From positions 62,001-126,000 of the forward strand of contig DATGJP010000080.1 in the NCBI GenBank assembly GCA_035295125.1: 64,000 nucleotides of DNA, in the 5' to 3' direction. Both the position numbers and the translations under genes were made by a program. The notes below the pieces were generated by a model. That model was not told where the DNA came from and ran no database searches. It was given only the letters and a program-made list of their open reading frames with translations. How positions within the stretch are numbered: the first letter of the stretch is position 1; each line of letters opens with the position of its first letter. Shown in pieces: positions 25,944-35,200 of the stretch. The stretch is from JAICMB01 sp035295125 (GTDB taxonomy: Bacteria > Acidobacteriota > Terriglobia > Bryobacterales > Bryobacteraceae).

Positions 25944-28115
25944 ATGGACGACCCTACCCTCTCGATGAGAGCAGACAATCCGCCGGACGGCGGTCGTCGT
26001 TTGCTCGCATTCTGGGGTCCTTTCAAGATTCTTCAAAAAGTCGGTGAAGGTGCGTTTGGCGAGGTTTATCGCGCTTTCGACCCGACGCTGGAGCGCGAGG
26101 TCGCTTTAAAACTTCTGCTCGCGCGCGGACCGGATGAGAACGCCGAATACAAGGCCTTGCTGCGCGAAGCCCGCGCACTCGCGCGCGTCCGCCATAACAA
26201 CGTGGTTTCTGTGTACGGAGCCGCCCGCTACGACGGCCGTCTCGGGTTCTGGAGCGACTTCGTTCGCGGCAACACACTCAGCACGCTGCTCACGAGTCAG
26301 GGACCATTTGGACCTCGAGAAACCGTAGAAATCGGGATCGACGTCTGCCGGGCGCTCAGCGCCGTTCACGCCGCCGGACTGTTGCATCGCGATATTAAGG
26401 CCGGCAACGTCATGAGGGAGGAGGGGGGCCGAATTCTGCTAATGGATTTTGGCCTGACCCACGATCGCGAAGAGGACCGCGGTTTTGCAGGCACGCCCGC
26501 CTACATGGCCCCGGAGCTATTCGGCCAGCCCGCTTCCGCCGCCACGGACATCTACGCCGTTGGGGTGCTGCTGTTTCATCTCCTGACGAATAGTTACCCG
26601 GTGGATGGATCGAGCGTGCGAGCCATCCGTGAAGCGCACGCCACAGGCGCTCGCCGGACGCTGTTCGACCTGCGCCCGGACGTGCCCACTCCCGTCGCGC
26701 GTGTCGTCGAAACGGCAGCTCACCCCGATCCTTCCAAGCGCTATGCCACCGCCGGCCAAATGATCGCGGCGCTGACAGATTCGATCGGCCTGAAATCCGA
26801 AGCGGTAGCCACGAAGAAGCAGTTTCGGCCTTGGATGCTAGCGCCCATCGGGGCCCTGGCGCTACTGCTTGCCATTCCGCAAGTTCGCCGCGCGATCTTA
26901 CCGGCTACACCTTCGGTTCCGGCGGTGCCCCAGACGCGTGAGATATACTACAACGCCCACGATCTGCTGCAGCACTACTACAAACCGAAGGCGCTCGAAA
27001 CCGCAATACCGCTGCTGGAAAAGGTGACGGTCCAGGATCCCCAATACCCACCTGCCTGGGCTGACCTGGGCCTGGCGAATCTCAGGCAATTCATGCAACT
27101 GCGCGATACGCACTATATCGAACCTGCGCGCAAGGCCATCAACCGTGCGCTCACGCTCAATCCGGAACTCGCGGCGGCGCATGTCACTCTCGGAATGCTT
27201 TACACGGAGACCGCGCAGAACGATCTGGCTTCGCAGGAGCTTTCCGATGCCCTAAAGCTCGACAACCTCAACGCCGAAGCCTATTCGGCGCTGGGCGAGT
27301 TGTATTATCGCCAAGGGCGAACGAAAGACGCAGAGTCAGCTTATCGGAAGTCCGTCGAGTTAGACCCGCGCAACTGGAGGCTCGCCAATGAATTCGGTAT
27401 TTACTACTACGGCATGAGCCGGTTCGATCAGGCGGCGGAACAGCTTGGCAATGCTGTCGCGCTGGCGCCGGACAATCCCCGTACCGTGAGCAACCTAGGG
27501 ATTCTGTATTGGCAACTTGGCCGTCTGGCCGAGGCACAGGCCAAGCTCGAAGACGCCATTCGATTAGACCCTTCCAGCCTCTATTACACAAACCTGGGAC
27601 GCGTTTTGAACGCCCAGGCGAAGTATCCCTCGGCGAAGAAGGCGTTTGAACAGGCGATTCAGCTCAATCCTTCCAGCTACTTGGCGTGGGGCGGGCTCGC
27701 AAAGGCGAGCGCCATGCTGGGAGAGGATCGAGCCGCCGTTCGCGCGGACTACGGGAAGGCCATTACTTTTGCCGAAGATCTTCGCAAAGAACGGAAGAAC
27801 GATGCCTTCGTACTTGCGGATCTGGGGACCTATTACGCGAGCGTGGGTGACGATAAGAATGCGAACCCTCTCCTCCGGCAGGCCGCGGCACTCGCACCGG
27901 AAAACGCTGAAGTGTTAGGTTCCACCGCCGTCGGTTTCGAACTGCTACATGACCGCAACGAAGCGCTGCACTGGCTGAAACAGGCCCTGGCGCACGGACT
28001 GTCACGATCCATTGTAGAAAACAACCCGGACCTTTCTGCCCTGCGCGCCGATGCGCGTTATGGGGCGCTTATCAACCTCACAGATCAAAACACACATGGA
28101 ATGGAGAAACAATGA
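25944..28115 (+). CDS. Membrane Ser/Thr protein kinase with C-terminal TPR repeats
   Basis: 723 residues from the ATG at 25944 (GGAACTC just upstream; a TTG at 25875 is possible but falls in the likely promoter). Kinase domain about 25-285: Gly loop GEGAFGEV (34-41), Lys56, catalytic loop HRDIKAGN (Asp150, Asn155), DFG (168-170), and APE (189-191) after GTPAYM. All active-site residues are present. A membrane segment lies at about 295-315, followed by roughly ten TPR units (about 330-710) such as AEAYSALGELYYRQGRTKDAESAYRKS. The kinase is cytoplasmic with TPRs outside, a layout common in Acidobacteria. It overlaps the next small gene by 4 bases. Confidence 0.9.
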   Translation: MDDPTLSMRADNPPDGGRRLLAFWGPFKILQKVGEGAFGEVYRAFDPTLEREVALKLLLARGPDENAEYKALLREARALARVRHNNVVSVYGAARYDGRLGFWSDFVRGNTLSTLLTSQGPFGPRETVEIGIDVCRALSAVHAAGLLHRDIKAGNVMREEGGRILLMDFGLTHDREEDRGFAGTPAYMAPELFGQPASAATDIYAVGVLLFHLLTNSYPVDGSSVRAIREAHATGARRTLFDLRPDVPTPVARVVETAAHPDPSKRYATAGQMIAALTDSIGLKSEAVATKKQFRPWMLAPIGALALLLAIPQVRRAILPATPSVPAVPQTREIYYNAHDLLQHYYKPKALETAIPLLEKVTVQDPQYPPAWADLGLANLRQFMQLRDTHYIEPARKAINRALTLNPELAAAHVTLGMLYTETAQNDLASQELSDALKLDNLNAEAYSALGELYYRQGRTKDAESAYRKSVELDPRNWRLANEFGIYYYGMSRFDQAAEQLGNAVALAPDNPRTVSNLGILYWQLGRLAEAQAKLEDAIRLDPSSLYYTNLGRVLNAQAKYPSAKKAFEQAIQLNPSSYLAWGGLAKASAMLGEDRAAVRADYGKAITFAEDLRKERKNDAFVLADLGTYYASVGDDKNANPLLRQAAALAPENAEVLGSTAVGFELLHDRNEALHWLKQALAHGLSRSIVENNPDLSALRADARYGALINLTDQNTHGMEKQ

Positions 28116-28327
28116 ACACGCCACACGCCACGCCCTTCGCTCCGCCTGCAGGCTTTCTGCCCTCGTTTTACCGCGCCGGAAGCGGATTCTCGCATCCGGT
28201 GCCGGGACCCGATGACGGCTGCGACGATGATCCGAAAAAGGGCCATGACGCTCATGACGGACATGACACGCATGACGAAGATGAGTGCGAGCACAAGGAG
28301 TCGCACGACAAGGAACATAAGGACTGA
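28112..28327 (+). CDS. 71-residue Asp/His-rich peptide
   Basis: The ATG overlaps the kinase stop (ATGA), strong evidence that it is translated. Residues 1-34 are Pro/Phe/Gly-rich (TPFAPPAGFLPSFYRAGSGF); residues about 35-71 are almost only Asp, His, Glu and Lys with repeated HD steps (HDAHDGHDTHDEDECEH). There is one Cys, no signal peptide and no membrane segment. The tail could bind metal ions or be an acidic, disordered partner. Its place between a kinase and a protease candidate suggests a substrate, adaptor or pro-peptide of one of them. No known family recognised. Few Ser/Thr residues make it a poor kinase target, except in the first 30 residues. Confidence 0.7.
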   Translation: MNTPHATPFAPPAGFLPSFYRAGSGFSHPVPGPDDGCDDDPKKGHDAHDGHDTHDEDECEHKESHDKEHKD

Positions 28328-28342
28328 TCGTGGATTTCGAAT

Positions 28343-28375
28343 GAAGAGCGCGGCTACCGCGGGCCTGCGCTCTTC
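28343..28375 (+). promoter_or_regulatory. Hairpin just upstream of the protease gene
   Basis: GAAGAGCGC (28343-28351) pairs perfectly with GCGCTCTTC (28367-28375) around a 15-base GC-rich loop, followed by a pyrimidine-rich run that reaches the ATG at 28388. There is no Shine-Dalgarno between hairpin and ATG. It could be a weak terminator or attenuator that lowers protease expression relative to kinase and peptide, or a translation-control element. Confidence 0.45.
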
Positions 28376-28387
28376 TCCTTCCTTCGC

Positions 28388-29884
28388 ATGCCGGATCTAC
28401 CGACTAACACTCCCCAGATGCCGGTCCGCATCGGCGTTGACGCGGAAACCGGCCCGTTCCAGACGGTTTTCGACCGCAAAGCGCTGAACGTGCTGCGCCG
28501 TCAGGGGCCGGGCGGCAATATCAATGCCGCGGTCGCCGCGAACAAGGCAACACAGCAAAATGGCGATTACGGTGTCGTTTCCGAAGTAAGCATTGCGAAC
28601 TTGAGCGAGGCGGGCTGGGCCGTCCTGTTCGGGCCCACAGTGAGTGACGACATCAAACGCGAATTGCAGCCTCTGCTCGATCACCGTCGCGAAAAGGAAT
28701 ACGGCGTCGGCAATGACGAGCGTTTCAAGGTGTTCAACGACTATCAGCCCGGGATGTCGGCTGACGACTGGCTCGATGCGCATGACCATCTCACGATGCA
28801 AGTGGTCGACCCGGGCATGGGTGTTCCGTTCTATATTTTGATCGTCGCTTCGCCACAAGAGATTCCGTTCGATTTTCAATACGAGTTGGACGTATGCTGG
28901 GGCGTTGGACGGCTCTGGTTCGACCGTGTCGAAGATTTCGGCTGTTATGCTCGCTCCGTGATCGCCTACGAGAAGGGAGCTGTGACGACGTCACGCGAGC
29001 TGGCGCTCTTCGGTACCCACCAGGAAGCCGACCCTCCCTCGATTGCCCTCTACAACAACATCTTCGATCCCTGGATTAAGACCAGTTTCGGCCGGGATTG
29101 GCGCTTCACTCTGAAAGACCTCACCAGCTCGCTCGGCACAAAGGATCGCTTCGCGGCATTGCTCCGCGGAGACGCCGAGGGCGGAACGCCGGCGCTCCTG
29201 TTCACCGGCACGCACGGTCTGGAATGGACCAGGCTCGGCCGTTGGGACCAACCGGACGGCCTGCCGCGAAAGACGCAGGGAGCGCTCATTTGCCAGGACT
29301 GGTCAGGCACAACCGCACCCAACCTGGAACAGCAGGTTTTCGCGGCATCCGACATTCCGATGAACGCGAAAATACACGGCATGATTGTGTTTCTGTTTGC
29401 ATGTTTCGGCGGCGGCTGGCCGGAGTTCAGCAGCTACTTCCAGGACAGCAATGGCACCCCGGAGCGCATCGCCCCGGGTGTGGACATTTCTCAACTTCCC
29501 CAGGCTCTGCTCGGCCGCGAAAATGGCGCATTGGCCGTTTTCGGACATGTCGATCGGGTGTGGTCGTATTCCTATACGCGCGATATCCGCACCTACGCAC
29601 CCCAGACGCAGGGACTTCGAGATATTCTCGGCTGCCTGATGAAGGGCGATCGCCTGGGCAGCGCCACGGAACAGCTCAGCGTTCGGTGGATGGCCACCAA
29701 GATTCAATTGGACAAAGGCAGGGATTCACTGCAACGAGGAGACGGCAAATTCACGCCCGCGCAAGTCGCAGACCTTTGGACCATCCACAACGACGCCCGC
29801 AATTACATTTTGTACGGGGATCCTGCTGTTCGCATTCGGCAGACAGAAATGCAACCGGTAGCGGTCAACTCTACCGCGACTTAA
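28388..29884 (+). CDS. Caspase-fold protease candidate (C25/CHAT-like)
   Basis: 498 residues, no signal peptide or membrane segment. A His/Cys pair has the order and surroundings of clan CD peptidases: His276 at the end of a hydrophobic strand (PALLFTGTHGLEW) and Cys339 after another (GMIVFLFACFGGGWP). The following ALAVFGHVDRVWSYSY and the C-terminal ARNYILYGDPAVRI resemble gingipain-like C25 and CHAT proteins, where 'LxGDPxL' is usual. The N-terminal 200 residues match nothing I recognise and may be a recognition or inhibitory domain. Start could also be the ATG at 28418. Third gene after kinase and acidic peptide. Fold assignment is moderately firm; activity is inference. Confidence 0.65.
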   Translation: MPDLPTNTPQMPVRIGVDAETGPFQTVFDRKALNVLRRQGPGGNINAAVAANKATQQNGDYGVVSEVSIANLSEAGWAVLFGPTVSDDIKRELQPLLDHRREKEYGVGNDERFKVFNDYQPGMSADDWLDAHDHLTMQVVDPGMGVPFYILIVASPQEIPFDFQYELDVCWGVGRLWFDRVEDFGCYARSVIAYEKGAVTTSRELALFGTHQEADPPSIALYNNIFDPWIKTSFGRDWRFTLKDLTSSLGTKDRFAALLRGDAEGGTPALLFTGTHGLEWTRLGRWDQPDGLPRKTQGALICQDWSGTTAPNLEQQVFAASDIPMNAKIHGMIVFLFACFGGGWPEFSSYFQDSNGTPERIAPGVDISQLPQALLGRENGALAVFGHVDRVWSYSYTRDIRTYAPQTQGLRDILGCLMKGDRLGSATEQLSVRWMATKIQLDKGRDSLQRGDGKFTPAQVADLWTIHNDARNYILYGDPAVRIRQTEMQPVAVNSTAT

Positions 29885-30246
29885 ACAACGCAGGCGCTGC
29901 GGATTACCGTATTCAATAGCACCCCCACGCCACACGATCGAGCGCCGCCATGCCGCCCCTCGCCTCCACGGTAACGATCGATGGATTGAAAGTCGGGTGC
30001 AGATTGAAAAACAACCCTAGTTCCATCAGCCAGCCGAGCAAACAGATCGGTGGGCCGAACTGCAACCCGACGCAGACGCCACAGCACCCTTGGCAGCCGC
30101 CATCTCACGAGGTGCGCGACCCAGACCGGCGACCGCAGATGCAGTCGCGTTGATTGCAAGGCTTCCTTGCGGTTGAAATCGAGCAAGGCAATCGCTGCAA
30201 AGAACAAGGTGAAAAGCGCGCCGGCAACTCGTCCTTTCGTAAACAT
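29881..30246 (-). CDS. Possible small protein in the gap before DUF4337
   Basis: A 121-residue open frame on the minus strand in the otherwise empty 414-base gap. It begins MFTKGRVAGALFTLFFAAIALLDFN, which could be a membrane or signal segment, and continues with an Arg-rich part (HLVRWRLPRVLWRLRRVAVRP). Its stop overlaps the protease stop codon. Shine-Dalgarno is weak and the frame continues upstream antisense to DUF4337, so it may be accidental. If it is not a gene, the gap from 29885 to 30297 holds nothing else I can identify. Confidence 0.25.
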   Translation of the reverse strand: MFTKGRVAGALFTLFFAAIALLDFNRKEALQSTRLHLRSPVWVAHLVRWRLPRVLWRLRRVAVRPTDLFARLADGTRVVFQSAPDFQSIDRYRGGEGRHGGARSCGVGVLLNTVIRSACVV

Positions 30247-30297
30247 AGCTCGTCTGCTATCAAACGCCCCGTTAATTTGCGATTCTAAGAGGAAAAG

Positions 30298-30819
30298 ATG
30301 GAACCAACGGAAGAACTCAAAGAGCATGCCGAACACGCCCGTGAGCCATTCGATAAGCTGGTCGCCGCCACCATGGCCGTAATTGCAGCGGCCCTGGCGG
30401 TGGTCTCGGTCTTTGGGCATATCGCGACTACCGAAGAATTGCTGCTCCAGCAAAAGGCATCGGACCAGTGGGCCTTCTACCAGAGCAAGTCCATTCGCCG
30501 CTACGAATCGGAGATCGCTCGCGACCTGATGGCCGGGATGAACAACCCCGGAGGGGCGAAAAACTATGCGAGCAACCTGGATCGCTATCAGAAGGAGTCG
30601 GATGACATCTCCAGGGAGGCCAGCCAGTTGGAGAAAGAGAGCCATTTCCGGGGCGCCCAGGCGCTGCGTCTTCACGTCGGCGAGATTTTCCTCGAGATCG
30701 CGATCGTATTCGCCTCGCTTGCGATTCTGACCAAGCGGCCGCTGTTGTACTGGACGGCGGTGATCAGCGGGTGTGTCGGCGCGGCGACGGCAGCGACTAC
30801 AATTCTTATCCAAAGCTAA
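30298..30819 (+). CDS. DUF4337 membrane protein
   Basis: 173 residues matching the DUF4337 pattern: a charged N-terminus (EELKEHAEHAREPFDKLVAATMAVIAAALAVVSVFGHIATTEELLLQQKASDQWAFYQSKSIR in outline), one membrane segment at about 23-42, a soluble coiled region about 50-125, then two closely spaced membrane segments (about 130-148 and 150-171). AAGAGGAAAAG provides a Shine-Dalgarno. Function of the family is unknown. It points the same way as the kinase and protease genes but is 413 bases away and has its own start signals, so its membership of that cluster is uncertain. Confidence 0.8.
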   Translation: MEPTEELKEHAEHAREPFDKLVAATMAVIAAALAVVSVFGHIATTEELLLQQKASDQWAFYQSKSIRRYESEIARDLMAGMNNPGGAKNYASNLDRYQKESDDISREASQLEKESHFRGAQALRLHVGEIFLEIAIVFASLAILTKRPLLYWTAVISGCVGAATAATTILIQS

Positions 30820-30971
30820 TCCTAAAAATGGAATTGCGCTCGTGACCTCCGGGCCGTCTCCGACGTTGTCTTGTTGCGTTTGATCTCGATATAAGCCAAG
30901 TATTATCAACCGTTTAACTCGTTAGGCACAATTAAGACGGAAACCATTGATTGCTTAGGGGCAGCAGCCCA

Positions 30972-31020
30972 GAATGTGAAAAACATTCGCGCCGTAAAGG
31001 GTACAGAGGTCGGGGCGCGA
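30972..31020 (+). promoter_or_regulatory. Two consecutive hairpins in the leader of the GlxA-type gene
   Basis: GAATGT-GAAAA-ACATTC (30972-30988) is followed at once by TCGCGCC (30987-30993) pairing with GGCGCGA (31014-31020). The two stems share two bases, so they stack or compete. They lie 24 bases before the likely GTG start at 31044. No known riboswitch class fits. A structured leader that controls the regulator is possible. Confidence 0.4.
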
Positions 31021-31043
31021 AGCTCAGTGGGTCTTTTAACTTG

Positions 31044-32033
31044 GTGTCTGAAATCAGTTCAAATTGCAAGCGCCGCATTGTAGCGCTGGCTTATCCACAA
31101 GTCGTCCTGATGGACGTCGCGGGACCATGCGAGGTCTTCTCGATGGCCAATCACGTTTCACGACGGTGCGGCCGGCCAGATCCATATGCCATCGAGTGTG
31201 TCTCGATCAGCCGCACCCTGCGGTTGGAGTCCACCAGCGGGCTGACATTGGCCGCGGAAACCGATCTTTCGGACTGCCGTGGTCACGTCGACACCCTTCT
31301 GGTACCTGGAGGCTTCAATCTCGATACCGTCAGCACCGATCCAGAGGTGCTCGATCGGCTTCGTGCCATTGCGGCCCAGGCGCGTCGTGTGGCTTCGGTC
31401 TGTACGGGTGCGTTTCTACTCGCCAAAGCAGGTTTGCTGGACGGCCGTTCGGCCACCACCCACTGGGAGGATGTGCAACGCCTCGCTAGTGAATATCCGC
31501 TGGTGAGTGTTCACCCGGATCGGATTTATGTAAAGGACGGAAACATCTATACCTCGGCTGGCGTTACCGCCGGAATCGACATGGCGTTGGCCCTGGTGGA
31601 AGAGGATCTGGGAAAGGCTCTCGCGATGCGGGTGGCCCGGACCCTGGTAATGTACGTCCATCGCTCCGGCGGACAGAGCCAGATGAGTACGCTGTTGGAC
31701 GCACAGGCCACCAACCACCAGCCGCTACGGGAGTTGCTGGTGTGGGCCTCCGAGCATCCCAACGAAGATCTATCCGTTGAGAGGATGGCAACGCGGATTC
31801 ACATGAGTTGCCGGAACTTCTCCAGGACATTTCGGCGGGCGTTGGGGAAGACTCCTGCACGTTTCGTAGAGGGCATGCGTGTCGACACGGCGCGGCGGTT
31901 ATTGGAAGAAACGGATTTACAGTTAGACGACATCGCCAACGCGTGTGGCCTTGGCAGCTCAAACTCAATGCGGCGATCGTTCGTTCGTGTCCTCGGTGTT
32001 TCACCGAGTGAATATCGGGGGAAAATCCGGTAA
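31044..32033 (+). CDS. GlxA-family regulator (DJ-1/PfpI domain plus AraC-type HTH)
   Basis: 329 residues from the GTG at 31044, which gives the usual family length; an open frame starts earlier at 30951 but runs through leader hairpins. Residues about 8-175 are a DJ-1/PfpI domain with VDTLLVPGG, the conserved Cys in VASVCTGAFLLAKAGLLDGR and THW. The C-terminal 100 residues hold two AraC helix-turn-helix units (VERMATRIHMSCRNFSRTFRRALG and LDDIANACGLGSSNSMRRSF). Relatives activate catabolic or transport genes in response to small molecules; the DJ-1 part is usually not enzymatic. The TonB receptor starts 171 bases downstream and could be a target. Confidence 0.9.
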   Translation: MSEISSNCKRRIVALAYPQVVLMDVAGPCEVFSMANHVSRRCGRPDPYAIECVSISRTLRLESTSGLTLAAETDLSDCRGHVDTLLVPGGFNLDTVSTDPEVLDRLRAIAAQARRVASVCTGAFLLAKAGLLDGRSATTHWEDVQRLASEYPLVSVHPDRIYVKDGNIYTSAGVTAGIDMALALVEEDLGKALAMRVARTLVMYVHRSGGQSQMSTLLDAQATNHQPLRELLVWASEHPNEDLSVERMATRIHMSCRNFSRTFRRALGKTPARFVEGMRVDTARRLLEETDLQLDDIANACGLGSSNSMRRSFVRVLGVSPSEYRGKIR

Positions 32034-32204
32034 CTCTGGGGTGTAATTCGGATTGCATCCCGACGTAGGGAAAACTGCGTCAAATCGAGCTCCGCTCGTG
32101 GCAGCATTCGACGAATGATTGTCCTTTTCCGAAAAAGCGTGACGGGGTTAGTCTGCTATTAAAGGGGCCTGCGCTTGAAGCAAGGCGCTCGCTGTGGAGG
32201 AGTT

Positions 32205-35200
32205 ATGAGCACAATCTCAAGGGCGTTATTCAGCGCCCTCATTTTTTCGTCTGTGGTTATGGGCCAGGCGACTGACAGCATCATTGCCGGTTCCGTAAAA
32301 GACCCGTCAGGAGCCGCTGTGGTCGGTGTCACGATCACGGCTGTCAATAAACAGACGAATGTCAAATACACCAGCGTGACGAATGCCGCGGGGGACTATC
32401 GGCTTAATAACGTACCCGTCGGTCTGTATGATGTTTCCGCAACGGCGCCGGGATTCGCGACCGAAACCGTAGCCAATGTGAAGACCGACCTGAACCATAC
32501 CATCACTACAAACATCACTCTGCAAGTCAGTGCCGTCACCAGCACAGTCCAAGTGATTGAGTCAGCCGCGGCGATCGATACCAGCACCGCGCAAGTTCAG
32601 ACCACGTTCGATTCCAAACAGGCGGTTGATCTGCCGGTGGCGGGTATTTCGAAAGTAGTCAATGGCGCGGGAATCTACAATCTCAGCCTGCTGGGGGCCG
32701 GCGTGTCCTCGCAGGGCGGCATCGGCCAGGGCACGGGACCCAGCATCGCCGGACAGCGCCCTGAAAACAACAGCTTCAACATTGACGGTGTGTCCAACAA
32801 CAGCGGCTACAACACCGGTCCCGAGGTCTATGTTTCCAACGAGGCGGTTTCCGAGCTGAATATTCAGCAAAATCAGTTCAACCCCGAATTCGGCGGCGCA
32901 TCGGGAGGCGTCTTCAACGTGGTTGTGAAGACCGGCACAAACCAGTTGCACGGCTCCATTTATGAGTACCTCCAGAACCGCGATCTCAATGCCGTGGATT
33001 ACTCCACCGTCATCGGCTCCGGACAGCGGACCAATACGCGTTTCGACAACAACCGGTTGGGCGCCACTGTTGGGGGCCCAATCAAGAAAAACAAACTGTT
33101 CTACTTCGGCAACTTCGAGTACAATCCTCTCGGTCAGAGTTCGAACCCGGGGCAACCCGTGGATGCCCCGACCGCGGGAGGTCTGCAGATACTCAACGGC
33201 ATGCCGGGGGTGAGTAAAACCAATCTGGGTGTATTTGAGAAATATGTACCCGTGGCCGCGGCAACGGATCCATCCAATCCGGTCACGGTGGTAAACGGCG
33301 TGAACATACCGATTGGACTGCTGACGTTCGCCTCGCCGAATTACAACAACGCGTACCATGCCATCGCAGCTATCGATTACAACATCAGCGATAAGGACCA
33401 GTTGCGCGGGCGGTACATATACGACAAAAGCGTAGGCATCGACTTCAACGCCTCCCTGCCGGTGTTTTATGAACCAAGCCCCGCAACGAACAACATGGTC
33501 GCGGTGTCCGAATTTCATAACTTCTCGCCGACCTTAGAGAACGAATTGCGTCTCTCGTATCGCCGCAACAATGCCAATATCTCGGCGGGTAACTTCTCGT
33601 TCCCGGGACTCGACGCATTTCCGAATATTTCGCTCGATGACTTAGGCCTGCAGATCGGGCCGGATCCAAACACGCCATCTGGCGCGATTTCCAACACGGC
33701 CAGCCTTGTCGACAACCTCAGCAAGACGTGGGGGAAGCATTCCTTCAAGCTGGGATACAGCATCACCGATATCATCCTGACGGGAACCTTCGTTCAACGG
33801 GCGCGTGGAGACTACGACTATTCTTCTCTTGGGGAGTTTCTGTTGGACCAGCAGCCGAGCGGGAGCCTATTCGGTACTCCCTCCAGTGGAGAGCGCAGCG
33901 TGGGCGCCGCAAACGGTGTTCCATTTGGTTTTCTTCAGCACGCCGCGTATTTTAACGACGATTGGAAAATCCGGCCTAACCTGACGTTGAATCTGGGAAT
34001 CCGGTACGAGTACGTGACAGTGCCTGTCGGCTCCCGCGCTCAACAGTACAGCTCCATCGCCGATGTCCCCGGAGTTATCAGCTTCGCGGCGCCGCAATCC
34101 ACCAAAAACGACTGGTCTCCGCGCATTGGATTCGCTTATTCGCCCGGGCACGACGGCAAGTGGTCGATTCGTGGCGGCGTGGCGCGCTCATTCGACAACA
34201 CCTACATCAACCTGAATCAGAACTCCTCGCCGCTCTATTATCAGACGACCGTAGATGTTAACGATGCGAATCCGGTGAGTAATTTCCTCGCGCATGGAGG
34301 CATCAGTGGAGCCCTGCCTCCACAGGCCACAACCGCCCAGGCACGCGCGGCAATCGGATCCTATACATGGGATCAGCATCGGCCTTATGCTCTGGTTGGA
34401 AGTATTGGCGTACAGCGGCTGATCGGCAAAGACTACACAATCGAGGCGCGCTATATGTACACCAAAGGCGTCCACCTGTGGAATCAGACACGAACCAATG
34501 TTGTTGCTCAAGTGACCCCGACGAATTACATCCCGACGTACTTCACGATGCCGACAGCAGCCCAACTCGCGGGTGACAAACTGACGCTTGGCGCGCTTTC
34601 GGCCAAGCTCCCTCCGGGCACGACGGTTGACGAACCCTGGAATGCTCTTGCCGTCTACGGATTCCAGAATGCCCTGGTGGGTTACAACCCCTGGGGGAAT
34701 TCGCGCTACAACGGCCTGGCGATACAGATGACAAAGCGCTATTCCAAGAACTTCTCGTTCATCTTTGCGTACACTTGGAGCCACAACTTCGACGACTCTA
34801 CCGCCACCAATAACTCGACAATCTTGTCGCCGCGTCGATCGCAGGATTTCCAGGATCAACGCTCAGAGTGGGCGAGTTCAGCGCTCGACCGGCGTCACCG
34901 CTTAACCCTGACCCCGGTTTATGATTTCCGCCCATTCCAGGGTGGCAACTGGATCATGAAGAATCTCGTAGGAAATTGGAATCTTTCGGGGACTTACACT
35001 TTCGAGTCGCCCGAATACGTGACCATTCAAGATGGAATCGATGCCAATCTGAACAATGATCCTACAGGCGACCGCGCGATCATCAACCCGGCGGGTGCGG
35101 CTAAGGTGGGAAGCGATGTTACGGGCCTTAACTCCGCCGGACAGGCAGTGGACGCGGGTAGTGACAGCATCGTCGCTTATGTCGCGAACAATCCCAATGC

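Noticed and set aside
28341..28487. Alternative frame beginning MKSAATAGLRSSPS before the protease
   Set aside because: It starts at the hairpin and runs out of frame with the protease; Arg/Ser-rich tail suggests an accidental frame.
30940..31043. Known riboswitch before the GlxA-type gene
   Set aside because: Hairpins are present but no conserved core of SAM, TPP, cobalamin, FMN, glycine or preQ1 classes was seen.
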